IMG/VR virus record: IMGVR_UViG_3300043392_000049
Coordinates: 1-46,496 of that record
Reading direction: 5' to 3' (one strand)
Source: a virus
DNA length: 46,496 bases
In this document: positions 14,755 to 22,782 of the stretch, piece by piece
How positions within the stretch are numbered: the first letter of the stretch is position 1
How the letters are laid out: each line of letters begins with the position of its first letter
Made by a program: the position numbers and the translations under genes
The notes under the pieces: generated by a model
The model's database searches: none
What the model saw: the letters and a program-made list of their open reading frames with translations, nothing else
Told to the model about the DNA's origin: nothing

Positions 14755-15216
14755 TTATACCGTATGGTCAATTCTAACTCTAACACAACTCTGGGGTTGA
14801 CCTTCATTCATAAAGAAGTTGTTCAAGTATCCCATAATGTTAGCACTACCAATCGGATTTGCAGAGTGTACATAAACCTTTGGGAACATTATACCTAACA
14901 GCTTCTTACTGCTTCGACTAATCAACTCATCGTCTACGTGATAGTTATCATAATAGTGGTCCACTAGCCACTTAGCACAATCCATTCCCGTCTTCTCTAA
15001 GATATTCTCGTAATCTATCTTGTAGTTATGACGCACGTTAGTGTAATACTCTTGCATTGCGGTATCACCTAAGTCATGGTCGAATGAAATCATCTCAATA
15101 TTCTCAAGTTGAATATATTGAATAGTGCTAACAAACTGTTCAAAATTTCTAACCACAGTCCAATCCTTATCGACTGGAGTTCTAACATCATCTAAATAAA
15201 TTTTAATCTTTGCCAT
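14755..15216 (-). CDS. Cyclic-phosphate-processing receiver-domain-like protein (cREC)
   Basis: Resembles the cREC/'cyclic-phosphate processing receiver' family: LDDVRTP at residues 8-14, FDHDLGD at 45-51, TGMDCAKWLVDHYY (~76-89) and VHSANPIGSANIMGYL (~116-131). The family is a modified receiver fold whose Asp, His and Asn residues are thought to act on cyclic phosphates or nucleotide ends, and members occur next to RNA-repair or NAD-processing genes. No such partner is adjacent here. It is a single-gene unit with promoter copy 6 upstream and a terminator downstream, suggesting a dedicated, probably early role such as tRNA/RNA repair or counter-defence. Confidence 0.75.
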   Translation of the reverse strand: MAKIKIYLDDVRTPVDKDWTVVRNFEQFVSTIQYIQLENIEMISFDHDLGDTAMQEYYTNVRHNYKIDYENILEKTGMDCAKWLVDHYYDNYHVDDELISRSSKKLLGIMFPKVYVHSANPIGSANIMGYLNNFFMNEGQPQSCVRVRIDHTV

Positions 15217-15226
15217 TTTATATTTC

Positions 15227-15274
15227 TTTATTCTACTGTAAATTTACTAAAAATAATTAACAATAAAAAATATT
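15227..15274 (-). promoter_or_regulatory. Repeated phage promoter, copy 6 (cREC gene)
   Basis: Minus strand: AATATTTTTTATT, 15 nt, TAAATTTACAGTAGAATAAA; 11 nt upstream of the cREC ATG. Downstream half is two bases shorter than in the other copies. Confidence 0.65.
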
Positions 15275-15281
15275 TGAGTAA

Positions 15282-16052
15282 TTATATTCTACTTAATTTA
15301 GGACTTTCATCTGGAACATTTACAAATCCTAAAATACCAATAGGATTAATTTCGGTTCGATTATCAATAAATTTTGCAATTCCATGTTCTATATCTGGGC
15401 CTGGAATTCCTCTTGAATATGAATCGACTAACCAATTAAAAATAGTTTCCATTTTTTCTTTTATTTCTTGAACATATTCACTATCAAAACTCCATAAAAT
15501 ACAATTAACTAATATGTCTGATTCAACTATTCTATAGGGTTGATTGCTCTTTAGAGTTGAAAAGGTAGTTACATTTCCAGTATGTAGTTCTCTATTAAAT
15601 TTAGAACTTAAAACATATCTACCCGATATTTTAAAAATTCTATTAAAATCTTTTGAGTTTATTTTTTCTAAAACACTTAATATTAAAACAATTTCAGTTG
15701 CATTTTTAATATATCCTCCTTCATAATGTAAAATACTTTCAGCTTCTGACCTATTTGCTATTAAAAAAGAACTAGCACATTTAGTAGCATACTTATTTGC
15801 AGTATCTTGAATTTCTAAAACATGTTTATCTTTTGAAAAATCTAAAAAGATTGCTATTTCATTTAGTTCATCTTTTATAATTTGATTTATTTCAATAGAA
15901 GAAGCATCTGCGACTACAACAACACTATTAGGATTTTTAGCCTTAATACTATTAACCGTTGCTAGAGTTTGCATGAATCTAGAATTAGTATCAATTGACC
16001 CAATTTTAGTTCCTATAGCAGAAGTAACTATAAATAAATCTGGCTTTTGCAT
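15282..16052 (-). CDS. Putative glycosyltransferase, 256 aa
   Basis: GT-A-like appearance: N-terminal strand (PDLFIVTSAIGTKIG), a Rossmann-type segment VVVVADASSIEINQI (~44-58), and a central FKISGRYVLSS motif (~140-150) typical of small capsule/LPS-type glycosyltransferases, followed by a C-terminal PGPDIEHGIAKF segment. No clear DxD is visible, so the enzyme class is inferred from overall pattern only. It is followed by promoter copy 6 and preceded by small and ATP-grasp genes. Confidence 0.6.
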   Translation of the reverse strand: MQKPDLFIVTSAIGTKIGSIDTNSRFMQTLATVNSIKAKNPNSVVVVADASSIEINQIIKDELNEIAIFLDFSKDKHVLEIQDTANKYATKCASSFLIANRSEAESILHYEGGYIKNATEIVLILSVLEKINSKDFNRIFKISGRYVLSSKFNRELHTGNVTTFSTLKSNQPYRIVESDILVNCILWSFDSEYVQEIKEKMETIFNWLVDSYSRGIPGPDIEHGIAKFIDNRTEINPIGILGFVNVPDESPKLSRI

Positions 16053-16057
16053 TAAAA

Positions 16058-16291
16058 TTAAATCTTTGTAAGTGGGTCATTCCAACTTCTAGCTTGTCTA
16101 ATTTTACAATATTGAGAATATTCTAAATGCACTGCAGCGTATCCACCTGTAACTGAATACGGAACATCATTTTCAGAATACCAGTACGCTGGAGTATCTT
16201 CAATTCTATCATTTAGAAAATCATATAACTCATCTAATTGCATGTGATGTACGTAAATTGTAATAAGCATAGTATTGAAAGGATAAGCCAT
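16058..16291 (-). CDS. Hypothetical protein, 77 aa
   Basis: Small protein with an N-terminal hydrophobic strand (NTMLITIYVHHMQLDELYDF) and several Tyr and Trp residues. No family recognised. Located 2 nt after the ATP-grasp stop codon and 5 nt before the next gene, so clearly part of the operon. Confidence 0.8.
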   Translation of the reverse strand: MAYPFNTMLITIYVHHMQLDELYDFLNDRIEDTPAYWYSENDVPYSVTGGYAAVHLEYSQYCKIRQARSWNDPLTKI

Positions 16292-16293
16292 AT

Positions 16294-17241
16294 TTATTTT
16301 ACTTTCCAGTTGGCATTTTGTTTCTTATTTTGTTCTATATCTTTTTGTCTAAACTTCTTTAAAAGTTTAACAGTACCTTCGGGCATTTGCTCTTTATTCC
16401 AATCTTCCCATATCTTTTGATATACGATAGTCATAACTCCAAATAAAGCGCCTGGTTCAGAGTTAATCTCAAAGACATATAACTTATTATTATCGTCCTT
16501 TGCAATATCGATTGCGTAAAAATCTAAGTCTGAGTGATAATCTCCAAAATATGCAATAGCTTTAAGGTATTCATCTGCAGGAGTTTCATTTCTTAAAATG
16601 TATGCAAAATTAGTTTCACTATCTGAATCTTTTTTTGCAATGTCTTTAGTTTCTTCATCCATTGGCTTTCTTTCAGTCCATTGAATTACCTGCCCACGCC
16701 AAACAAAAAATCTATGTTCTTCTTTAATTGTAATTTTTTCAGAGAATGATGAAAATTCAGAACCATCTACACCATTTAAATCTTCAATAGAATTAAAAAC
16801 CTTAATGCCTAAGCCACTGTGATTATTATCTGGTTTTGCAACAATTGGAAAGTTTAACTTTTTTGCGTCCTCTATTTTATAAACAGTTGGAATAATATAT
16901 CCAGAATTGGTATGAGCTTTATAAAATTCTGCTTTAGAACTTACTTTTTCTCTTGCTTCTAATTTATTATAAACCTGAGTATCTTTAATTGCTCCAGCAT
17001 CTACTAATTTACTTAAAGTTTTTCTGTCATAATTTAAAACAGGTAAATCTTTAGGTATCTTAATTGGCTCTGTTTCATTAGTTAAAATAACCCAATAGTC
17101 TTTAGTTGCATATTTTGGGCCGGTTATAAAAGAATCTTTTAATTCTGCTCTACGCGTAATCATTACTTTTTGAAATTCATCTCTTACATAAGCTTCATTC
17201 AAAAACTCCTCAAATAACATGATTTTAGTTTTCATTCTCAT
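16294..17241 (-). CDS. ATP-grasp ligase with capsid-targeting-type N-terminus
   Basis: ATP-grasp enzymes join a carboxylate to an amine or similar nucleophile through an acyl-phosphate. Visible motifs are the ATP lysine region FPIVAKPDNNHSGLGIKVF (~131-149), EEHRFFVWRGQVIQW (~179-193) and the Mg-binding LYVFEINSEPGALFG (~261-275, E-x-N). Overall it is like RimK/glutathione-synthetase-type members of ~300 aa. The N-terminus MRMKTKIMLFEEFLNE|A matches the T4 capsid-targeting form and ends in L-N-E, a prohead protease site. If real, the enzyme is packed into the head and injected with the DNA. Three in-frame ATGs (17241, 17235, 17220) are possible; all retain the leader core. Confidence 0.85.
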   Translation of the reverse strand: MRMKTKIMLFEEFLNEAYVRDEFQKVMITRRAELKDSFITGPKYATKDYWVILTNETEPIKIPKDLPVLNYDRKTLSKLVDAGAIKDTQVYNKLEAREKVSSKAEFYKAHTNSGYIIPTVYKIEDAKKLNFPIVAKPDNNHSGLGIKVFNSIEDLNGVDGSEFSSFSEKITIKEEHRFFVWRGQVIQWTERKPMDEETKDIAKKDSDSETNFAYILRNETPADEYLKAIAYFGDYHSDLDFYAIDIAKDDNNKLYVFEINSEPGALFGVMTIVYQKIWEDWNKEQMPEGTVKLLKKFRQKDIEQNKKQNANWKVK

Positions 17242-17274
17242 ATACTATATATTAAGATAAAAATATATAATAAT

Positions 17275-18147
17275 ATGAAAAAGAGTGCAATTTGGGTCGT
17301 TGAAAATATTACAGGTGAGCTAAGCTTTTATACAAGTCTTAGAATTATAATGACAGTTTCTAGTGTTATAAACTGGAAAAAATGTAATGATACTATAACT
17401 GAATTACATATAGATTCTTTATCCTATTCTATTTTTAAGAAGTTAGGTATATTAAAATGCTGGGATAAAGTGTATACTGAAATAATAGATGAACCCTCTA
17501 ATATAGATAAAAAATCATTTTGGTCTTCATCTAAATTAAGAGTTTTAGCTAAACAAGATAAGCCTGTTATTTTAGTAGATTGGGATTTTATTGCCTTTAC
17601 AGATTTAGTAAATTTAGATAAAGAAAGTGCTTTCGTTTATTCATACGATGAAGATGGAAGGTATGTTTATCCTACGGCAAACGATGAATATATTAAAAAG
17701 TTAACTAATCTACCGGATTATTTAAGAAGACCTGAATCGCACGATGCTATTAATGTATCATATTTATGTTTTAATGATTTAGAATTTCAAAAAGAATATG
17801 CTAAACAAAGCTTGGATTGTATGCTAGAATTATCAGGGTTAGGCGCACCGAATGGAAGTTACGTTTGTTTTGCTGAACAAAAAATTCTAAAACAACTTGC
17901 ATTACATCATAAAGTTTCGCATAGGCCTCTTGTTAAAAATATCTATAATGCATTAAACGGTGAATGGAATAATAATTTAAATGATTTTGGAATATGGAAT
18001 CGAGAAATGATGTGCCTAAAGTTTGAACATTATGGTCCTTCAAAATCCTTATTTAAAAAAAATGGAACCGAATTTAATTTTCTATGCAATAGCATAAAAT
18101 CTAAACTCAGTTCCAATGTAATTCAATCTATTATAGATTTAGATTAG
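17275..18147 (+). CDS. Glycosyltransferase-like protein (DUF6734-like), plus strand
   Basis: One of only two plus-strand genes. It resembles the DUF6734 group found in Bacteroidetes, thought to be glycosyltransferase-like. The N-terminus IWVVENITGELSFYTSLRII and the motif KPVILVDWDFIAFTDL (~102-117, with D-x-D) suit a GT32-like nucleotide-sugar fold; a C-terminal FEHYGPSKSLFKKNG is also present. It starts in a 33-nt gap divergent from the ATP-grasp gene and its 3' end overlaps the convergent 610-aa glycosyltransferase by 4 nt. The opposite orientation suggests later acquisition. Confidence 0.72.
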   Translation: MKKSAIWVVENITGELSFYTSLRIIMTVSSVINWKKCNDTITELHIDSLSYSIFKKLGILKCWDKVYTEIIDEPSNIDKKSFWSSSKLRVLAKQDKPVILVDWDFIAFTDLVNLDKESAFVYSYDEDGRYVYPTANDEYIKKLTNLPDYLRRPESHDAINVSYLCFNDLEFQKEYAKQSLDCMLELSGLGAPNGSYVCFAEQKILKQLALHHKVSHRPLVKNIYNALNGEWNNNLNDFGIWNREMMCLKFEHYGPSKSLFKKNGTEFNFLCNSIKSKLSSNVIQSIIDLD

Positions 18148-19976
18148 TCTTCGTAAGTTAAATTAACTTTACCTTCTCTAATACCATATAAGCTTTCTGC
18201 ATAAATAGTATCTTGATAAGCCCAATCTTCAATACCAAATTCTTCAAATCTATCTCTAATTGCATCTTTATAGAATTCAGCAATAGTTTTAACTCTTCGT
18301 TGAATATCTGCTCTCGATAAGTCTTGTGTGTTCATTTCATACCCATCATTATATAGCTTTTGAATATAAAGAGTTTTAGGGATATGAACCATTGTAGTTG
18401 TTAAAAATGTTCTAACTATTAACTCATAGTCATCTGCTATTGCAAGATTTCTTGCATGACCTCCTGCATTAAAATAAGCTGACCTTCTCCATGCTCTAAT
18501 ATGATTAGGAACTCCTACAATATGTCTGATTGTTTTTGGATTAACGTTAGGTGTAATTGAAGACTGAAATTCTTTTCCAAATACATTATCAGTTCTATAT
18601 GCGCCATATCCTAATGCAAATCCTGGCTCATACATTTTAGATTCCATTGTTATATCATCGACTTCAGGCGCATCTGAATAAAAGAAACCAGCATTTGGAT
18701 ATTTAACAGATGCTTTACGTAAATACGTTGTACAATCCGGTGTTAATATATCATCATGGTCTAATTCTGCTAATATTTCTCCAGTACACATACAAGCTGC
18801 TCTCCATTTAACTTCACCTATTAATCCATTTGATTTTTCTCTAAAATCATATAATTTAACACGCGGGTCAAATTTTGCAAGCTGTGCAGCTATTTTATAA
18901 GTATATCCACCATCTGTTGAATCATTAACCATAACCCATTCCCAATTTGGGTCTAATTGAGTTATCAGTGATTGGTATGTGTTTAATAATTTATCACCAG
19001 TATTATAAATAGGAGTGAAATAAGAAATTATATTTAATTCTGTTGATAATTTCCTATTTACTATAGCATTCATTGCATGTTGATATGCTAATTCGCCAAC
19101 ATTAGTTGATTCTGACCATTGTGAAATTTTAATCCACTTAGATTTAAATTGAATTGGTGATACTTCTAAATTTTTAATAGCTTCTTTATCTTCAGTGCAC
19201 GAGATAATTACATCTGGATTCCAATCTATTAAAACATTTGATAAATCAGCATCATTTTCTCTATATTTTACGTCTAGTTCATGCGATTCCCAGCTAACAT
19301 CGTTAGCTGAACGTAAAATGGGTTGACCTTCTCCAATATAAAGTACTCTAGGAATTCTTGCCTTTTTACCTGGCTTAAGATTTGCATATTGGTGTAATAC
19401 TTTATCCAACATTTTCCAATTATCGGGGAACGCTTTAATTACGCTCTGGATAAATCTACCATCACCATCAAAAGTATCTTCAAAAGAATGCGAAGCTACT
19501 AAAGTAATTATATTAAAAATATATTGAGAACCATCTATATGGCCAGGTCTAATATTTTGTTGAAATGGATGTCTAATTCCTTCTTGATTTTTACCAAAAG
19601 TTTGTGCAAAAACAAATGCGATAATACCATTTGGTTGTTCAATAAACTCTGTTAATAAATCAGAATGTAGTGTTGAATCGCCATGTAAAAGATACGCATA
19701 TTCTTCAGTACTCTTAGCATTATTTTTTATAATAGATGTAACTCTATTTATAGCATTATATGAACCTCCATCTTGATAGAAATATAATTTGATTTGGTCA
19801 TGATTTAATTGACTTAATAATTCAGCATCAATATCCTTTAATCTATTTGTATCAAAGATTATATGCCAAGATAAATCAATAGATGTGTTATCCAAATCAA
19901 TTGATTCCTTTATTGTTAATAAGTCATCTGGTTTAACACATCTTGTAATAATGTGTAAATGTTTTTTCTGTGTCAT
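18144..19976 (-). CDS. Multidomain glycosyltransferase, C-terminal GT2
   Basis: 610 aa with three parts. Residues ~5-195 look like a GT-A-type domain (HIITRCVKPDDLL start, AYLLHGDSTLHSDLL at ~94-108). Residues ~208-290 form a small Rossmann-like segment (RVLYIGEGQPILRS, PDVIISCTEDKE). Residues ~314-560 are a classic family-2 glycosyltransferase: IISYFTPIYNTGDKLLNTYQ, VMVNDSTDGG (~349-356), LAELDHDDILTPD (~402-414, the D-x-D metal site), and RAWRRSAYFNAGG. The start overlaps the stop of the 2OG-oxygenase gene by 1 nt. It probably decorates fibres, capsid or DNA; the fibre neighbourhood favours fibres. Confidence 0.88.
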   Translation of the reverse strand: MTQKKHLHIITRCVKPDDLLTIKESIDLDNTSIDLSWHIIFDTNRLKDIDAELLSQLNHDQIKLYFYQDGGSYNAINRVTSIIKNNAKSTEEYAYLLHGDSTLHSDLLTEFIEQPNGIIAFVFAQTFGKNQEGIRHPFQQNIRPGHIDGSQYIFNIITLVASHSFEDTFDGDGRFIQSVIKAFPDNWKMLDKVLHQYANLKPGKKARIPRVLYIGEGQPILRSANDVSWESHELDVKYRENDADLSNVLIDWNPDVIISCTEDKEAIKNLEVSPIQFKSKWIKISQWSESTNVGELAYQHAMNAIVNRKLSTELNIISYFTPIYNTGDKLLNTYQSLITQLDPNWEWVMVNDSTDGGYTYKIAAQLAKFDPRVKLYDFREKSNGLIGEVKWRAACMCTGEILAELDHDDILTPDCTTYLRKASVKYPNAGFFYSDAPEVDDITMESKMYEPGFALGYGAYRTDNVFGKEFQSSITPNVNPKTIRHIVGVPNHIRAWRRSAYFNAGGHARNLAIADDYELIVRTFLTTTMVHIPKTLYIQKLYNDGYEMNTQDLSRADIQRRVKTIAEFYKDAIRDRFEEFGIEDWAYQDTIYAESLYGIREGKVNLTYED

Positions 19977-20908
19977 TATTCTACGTCAAAAAAGAAAAGT
20001 TGAAAGAAACGCGCATTTTCAATTGCATCTCCAAAATATTGTGTAGCAGCATGAATTCTTTTAGCATTAAAAAGAACTAATCTATTATAGACATTTGCTG
20101 CATTATCCATTAATTCATATTGTGTTTTATCAAAGAAATTTAATTCATTACTAATACCCTTAAATGTTTTATTAAACTCTTCTTGGTCAAATTCACCACT
20201 AAATTCAGTTGCACCTGTAACTTTACTTTTATAAAATGCTGTACCTGTTTCTAAAGGTGCATTTGGAGTTAAAAAAACCATAGCTGCATAGGTTTGAGTA
20301 TCGACGTGATATACTATTGGGTCTTGTGATGTGCAATATTGAAAAACACCATTTGCATATCTTTCGTGATTCCAATTAGTAACTTTGCGGCCTATAATTT
20401 GTTCGAATTTTTCTTTAGTACCTTCTAATATAAATCTATCAGCAGAACGTTTACCCTTATGATAGTTTGAATGTTCAAAGTTTAGATTATTCATTGCATA
20501 ATTCCTAATCAAATCTGGGTCTGCATAAAAATCATCGACGATAATTAAATCCTTATGTTCTCTCTTAAATCCAGTATGTTTAATAGCGTCTTGTAATAAA
20601 GAATCCTTGAGTTTGATAATATTGTCTCCAACTAATATAGAAAACGATTGATTTAAATCATTTTTATTTATAGTAAAATGAAATCCTAATTTACCATGAT
20701 TAATAGCATTTGGATAAACCGATACAACATCAGGTCTATCTAACCAAATATTAGATATTGCACTTTGATTTCCAATTAATATATCTTTAACAATGCCTGT
20801 TTTATTGTAAATCCAACCTTTGATTTCATACGTTTTTTCTTTTACATTATAGAAAAATGAATCAATATACATTAAAGTATTTGGGTCAAGAGTGCCGTGA
20901 TTATACAT
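19976..20908 (-). CDS. 2OG-Fe(II) oxygenase (prolyl-hydroxylase-like, DUF6445-like)
   Basis: The C-terminal part (~120-310) is a double-stranded beta-helix dioxygenase: VYHVDTQTYAAMVFLTPNAP gives His201 and Asp203, RIHAATQYFGD gives His286, and Arg300 in NARFFQLFFF is the likely 2-oxoglutarate anchor. The N-terminal ~110 residues form a beta-sandwich-like domain with KGWIYNKTG, DRPDVVSVYPNA and GFHFTI motifs, a pattern seen attached to glycan-modifying enzymes. It is cotranscribed with the 610-aa glycosyltransferase and lies directly downstream of a collagen-like fibre gene. Target could be a fibre residue, a sugar or a nucleotide; the collagen repeats contain few prolines, so simple prolyl hydroxylation is not assured. 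Confidence 0.82.
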   Translation of the reverse strand: MYNHGTLDPNTLMYIDSFFYNVKEKTYEIKGWIYNKTGIVKDILIGNQSAISNIWLDRPDVVSVYPNAINHGKLGFHFTINKNDLNQSFSILVGDNIIKLKDSLLQDAIKHTGFKREHKDLIIVDDFYADPDLIRNYAMNNLNFEHSNYHKGKRSADRFILEGTKEKFEQIIGRKVTNWNHERYANGVFQYCTSQDPIVYHVDTQTYAAMVFLTPNAPLETGTAFYKSKVTGATEFSGEFDQEEFNKTFKGISNELNFFDKTQYELMDNAANVYNRLVLFNAKRIHAATQYFGDAIENARFFQLFFFDVE

Positions 20909-20945
20909 TGAATTATGTTTAGCTTATATTTTATATATTAAACTA

Positions 20946-20975
20946 AAAAAGCCCAACCTTTCAGTTGGGCTTTTT
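20946..20975 (-). terminator. Terminator after the 562-aa fibre gene
   Basis: 12-bp perfect stem (20946-20957 with 20964-20975), 6-nt loop, followed by TTTTTTAG on the minus strand. It separates fibre genes from the oxygenase/glycosyltransferase pair. Confidence 0.88.
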
Positions 20976-21014
20976 GCTTAAGGCTATTATTTATATAGCA
21001 ATTAAATCATTTGT

Positions 21015-22703
21015 TTATTTTTCAAGAGCTTCAACTCTAGCAATTAGAGCTTTAATACCCTCGATTAATAAAGGAACGATTTTTTCATATTGAACAGTGA
21101 TATAGTTTTCACCTGAAATAGAACCGCCATTTTCATCAATATCAAATGGAGCAGGTTTTACGATTTCTGGTAAAACAGCTTCGATTTCTTGTGCAATAAC
21201 TCCGACTTGTTTGTCATAGTTTGCATAACCGAATTTTTCAGCTAATTCATTTTGAGTGTAGTAAATACCTGAGATTTTAGAAATTTTATCTAACGCATCT
21301 CCAATAACACCTAAATTATGCTTTAATCTTTCGTCTGAATAATAAGCAATAATATCACCTGTTGCAACTAATTGACCAGCTGTTCCAGTTGCAGCTGTAC
21401 CAACACCCATAGAGTTAACCTGTGTATTAGAACCAGTTGTAATAGAACCAGTAGCACCTTGTGCACCAGTAGCGCCTTGAGCACCATTATTACCTGCAGC
21501 ACCTTGTGCACCAGTAGCGCCTTGAGCACCATTATTACCATTATTACCCGCAGCGCCTTGAGCACCTTGAGGACCAGCATTACCTATATTACCTGGAGAA
21601 CCAGCTGCACCTTGAGCTCCTGAAATACCTGATGTACCTGAAGAACCTGAAGCACCTTGTAAACCTTGGAAACCTTGGAAACCTCTAGCACCCGCAGTTC
21701 CTGATGTTCCAGAAGTACCTGTTGTTCCTGATGTACCAGAAGTACCGCTTGAACCAGATGAACCAGAAGTACCTGTTAAACCAGAAGTACCTGAATTTCC
21801 AGATGAACCAGAAGTACCTGATGTTCCTGATGTACCAGAAATTCCTGATGTACCGAATCCGCCTTGAGCACCTGTAGCACCTTGAGCACCTGTAGCACCT
21901 TGAGCTCCAGTTACACCAGCACCAACAGTCCAATAATAAGTAGAACCATCGTAGTAAACACCTAATACGTCTTTAGCATTTGCAGCAGCTGATAAAGAAT
22001 ATGTTCCATTACCAACAACAACAGAGTTAGCTGGAAGAGCCATAGTTCTACCGCCAGTACCGTCTTGTTTAACAACGATGATACCCGTATCACCAGATAC
22101 CATATTAGAAATTGATAATGTTCTATTACCACCTAAAGTTACAGTCGCATTAGCACCTGATAACATATTCCACGTGATAGTAGCACTATCAGTTAAAGTT
22201 TGTTGGTTAATATTCATTTTACCAACTAAACCTAAATTAGAACCATCAAATGTTAAATTAGATTCAGCATTTGCAGTATTAGGTTGACCAGTTGACGTTA
22301 AGATTCTATTATCTAACGTGTTAGCAACTGTTGTAAAACCAGCACCTGAAGTTCCTGAAGTTCCTGAAGAACCTGCAGCACCTTGAGCACCGTTTGTTCC
22401 AGAAGAACCAGAAGTTCCAGAAGAACCAGATGAACCAGAAGTTCCTGATGTACCAGTTGTTCCAGAAGAACCAGAAGAACCAGATGAACCAGAAGTTCCA
22501 GTAGTACCAGAAGTTCCCGACGTACCAGTATTAGATGTAAGCATTACGTTCCAATTTGTGGTATCTGTTGCAGGACTTACTGTACTCGTGAAATTGTTTG
22601 GATTAACAGAAAGATAAAGAATCCCTTGGTACTGAACTACGTTATAATTACCGTAAACTGAACCAGAAGACCAGGTACCCATCCATGAAAAAGTAGCAGC
22701 CAT
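21015..22703 (-). CDS. Collagen-like tail fibre with S74 chaperone domain, 562 aa
   Basis: Domains: residues 1-55 a carbohydrate-binding-like module ([20 protein letters not shown], Trp/Tyr-rich); ~57-120 Gly-X-Y repeats; ~121-265 a beta-rich globular domain; ~266-422 more Gly-X-Y (TSG/SSG then AQG/ATG types); ~440-562 the peptidase S74 intramolecular chaperone, with SDERLK (~456-461) supplying the Ser-Lys pair used for self-cleavage, and [16 protein letters not shown]. The C-terminus ends in a short coiled coil. The protein should trimerise, fold and then release its C-terminal domain. It probably recognises a surface glycan. A homologous N-terminal module occurs inside the 1181-aa fibre. 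Confidence 0.92.
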   Translation of the reverse strand: MAATFSWMGTWSSGSVYGNYNVVQYQGILYLSVNPNNFTSTVSPATDTTNWNVMLTSNTGTSGTSGTTGTSGSSGSSGSSGTTGTSGTSGSSGSSGTSGSSGTNGAQGAAGSSGTSGTSGAGFTTVANTLDNRILTSTGQPNTANAESNLTFDGSNLGLVGKMNINQQTLTDSATITWNMLSGANATVTLGGNRTLSISNMVSGDTGIIVVKQDGTGGRTMALPANSVVVGNGTYSLSAAANAKDVLGVYYDGSTYYWTVGAGVTGAQGATGAQGATGAQGGFGTSGISGTSGTSGTSGSSGNSGTSGLTGTSGSSGSSGTSGTSGTTGTSGTSGTAGARGFQGFQGLQGASGSSGTSGISGAQGAAGSPGNIGNAGPQGAQGAAGNNGNNGAQGATGAQGAAGNNGAQGATGAQGATGSITTGSNTQVNSMGVGTAATGTAGQLVATGDIIAYYSDERLKHNLGVIGDALDKISKISGIYYTQNELAEKFGYANYDKQVGVIAQEIEAVLPEIVKPAPFDIDENGGSISGENYITVQYEKIVPLLIEGIKALIARVEALEK

Positions 22704-22745
22704 TTATTTTAATTTATTTTTTATTTTATGAATTTCATTATTATA

Positions 22746-22772
22746 AACCGGTAGAGCTTAGCTCCACCGGTT
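22746..22772 (-). terminator. Hairpin after the 1181-aa fibre gene
   Basis: 12-bp stem with one mismatch (22746-22757 with 22761-22772), TAA loop, followed only by TTTATAAT on the minus strand. A weak or partial terminator, or a processing site between the two fibre genes. Confidence 0.6.
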
Positions 22773-22782
22773 ATTGTATATA

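Noticed and set aside
20988-20995. A third TATAAATA on the minus strand
   Set aside because: It lies just upstream of a strong terminator (20946-20975) and ~80 nt from the next gene, unlike the two accepted boxes with 16-nt spacing; transcription from it would stop almost at once.
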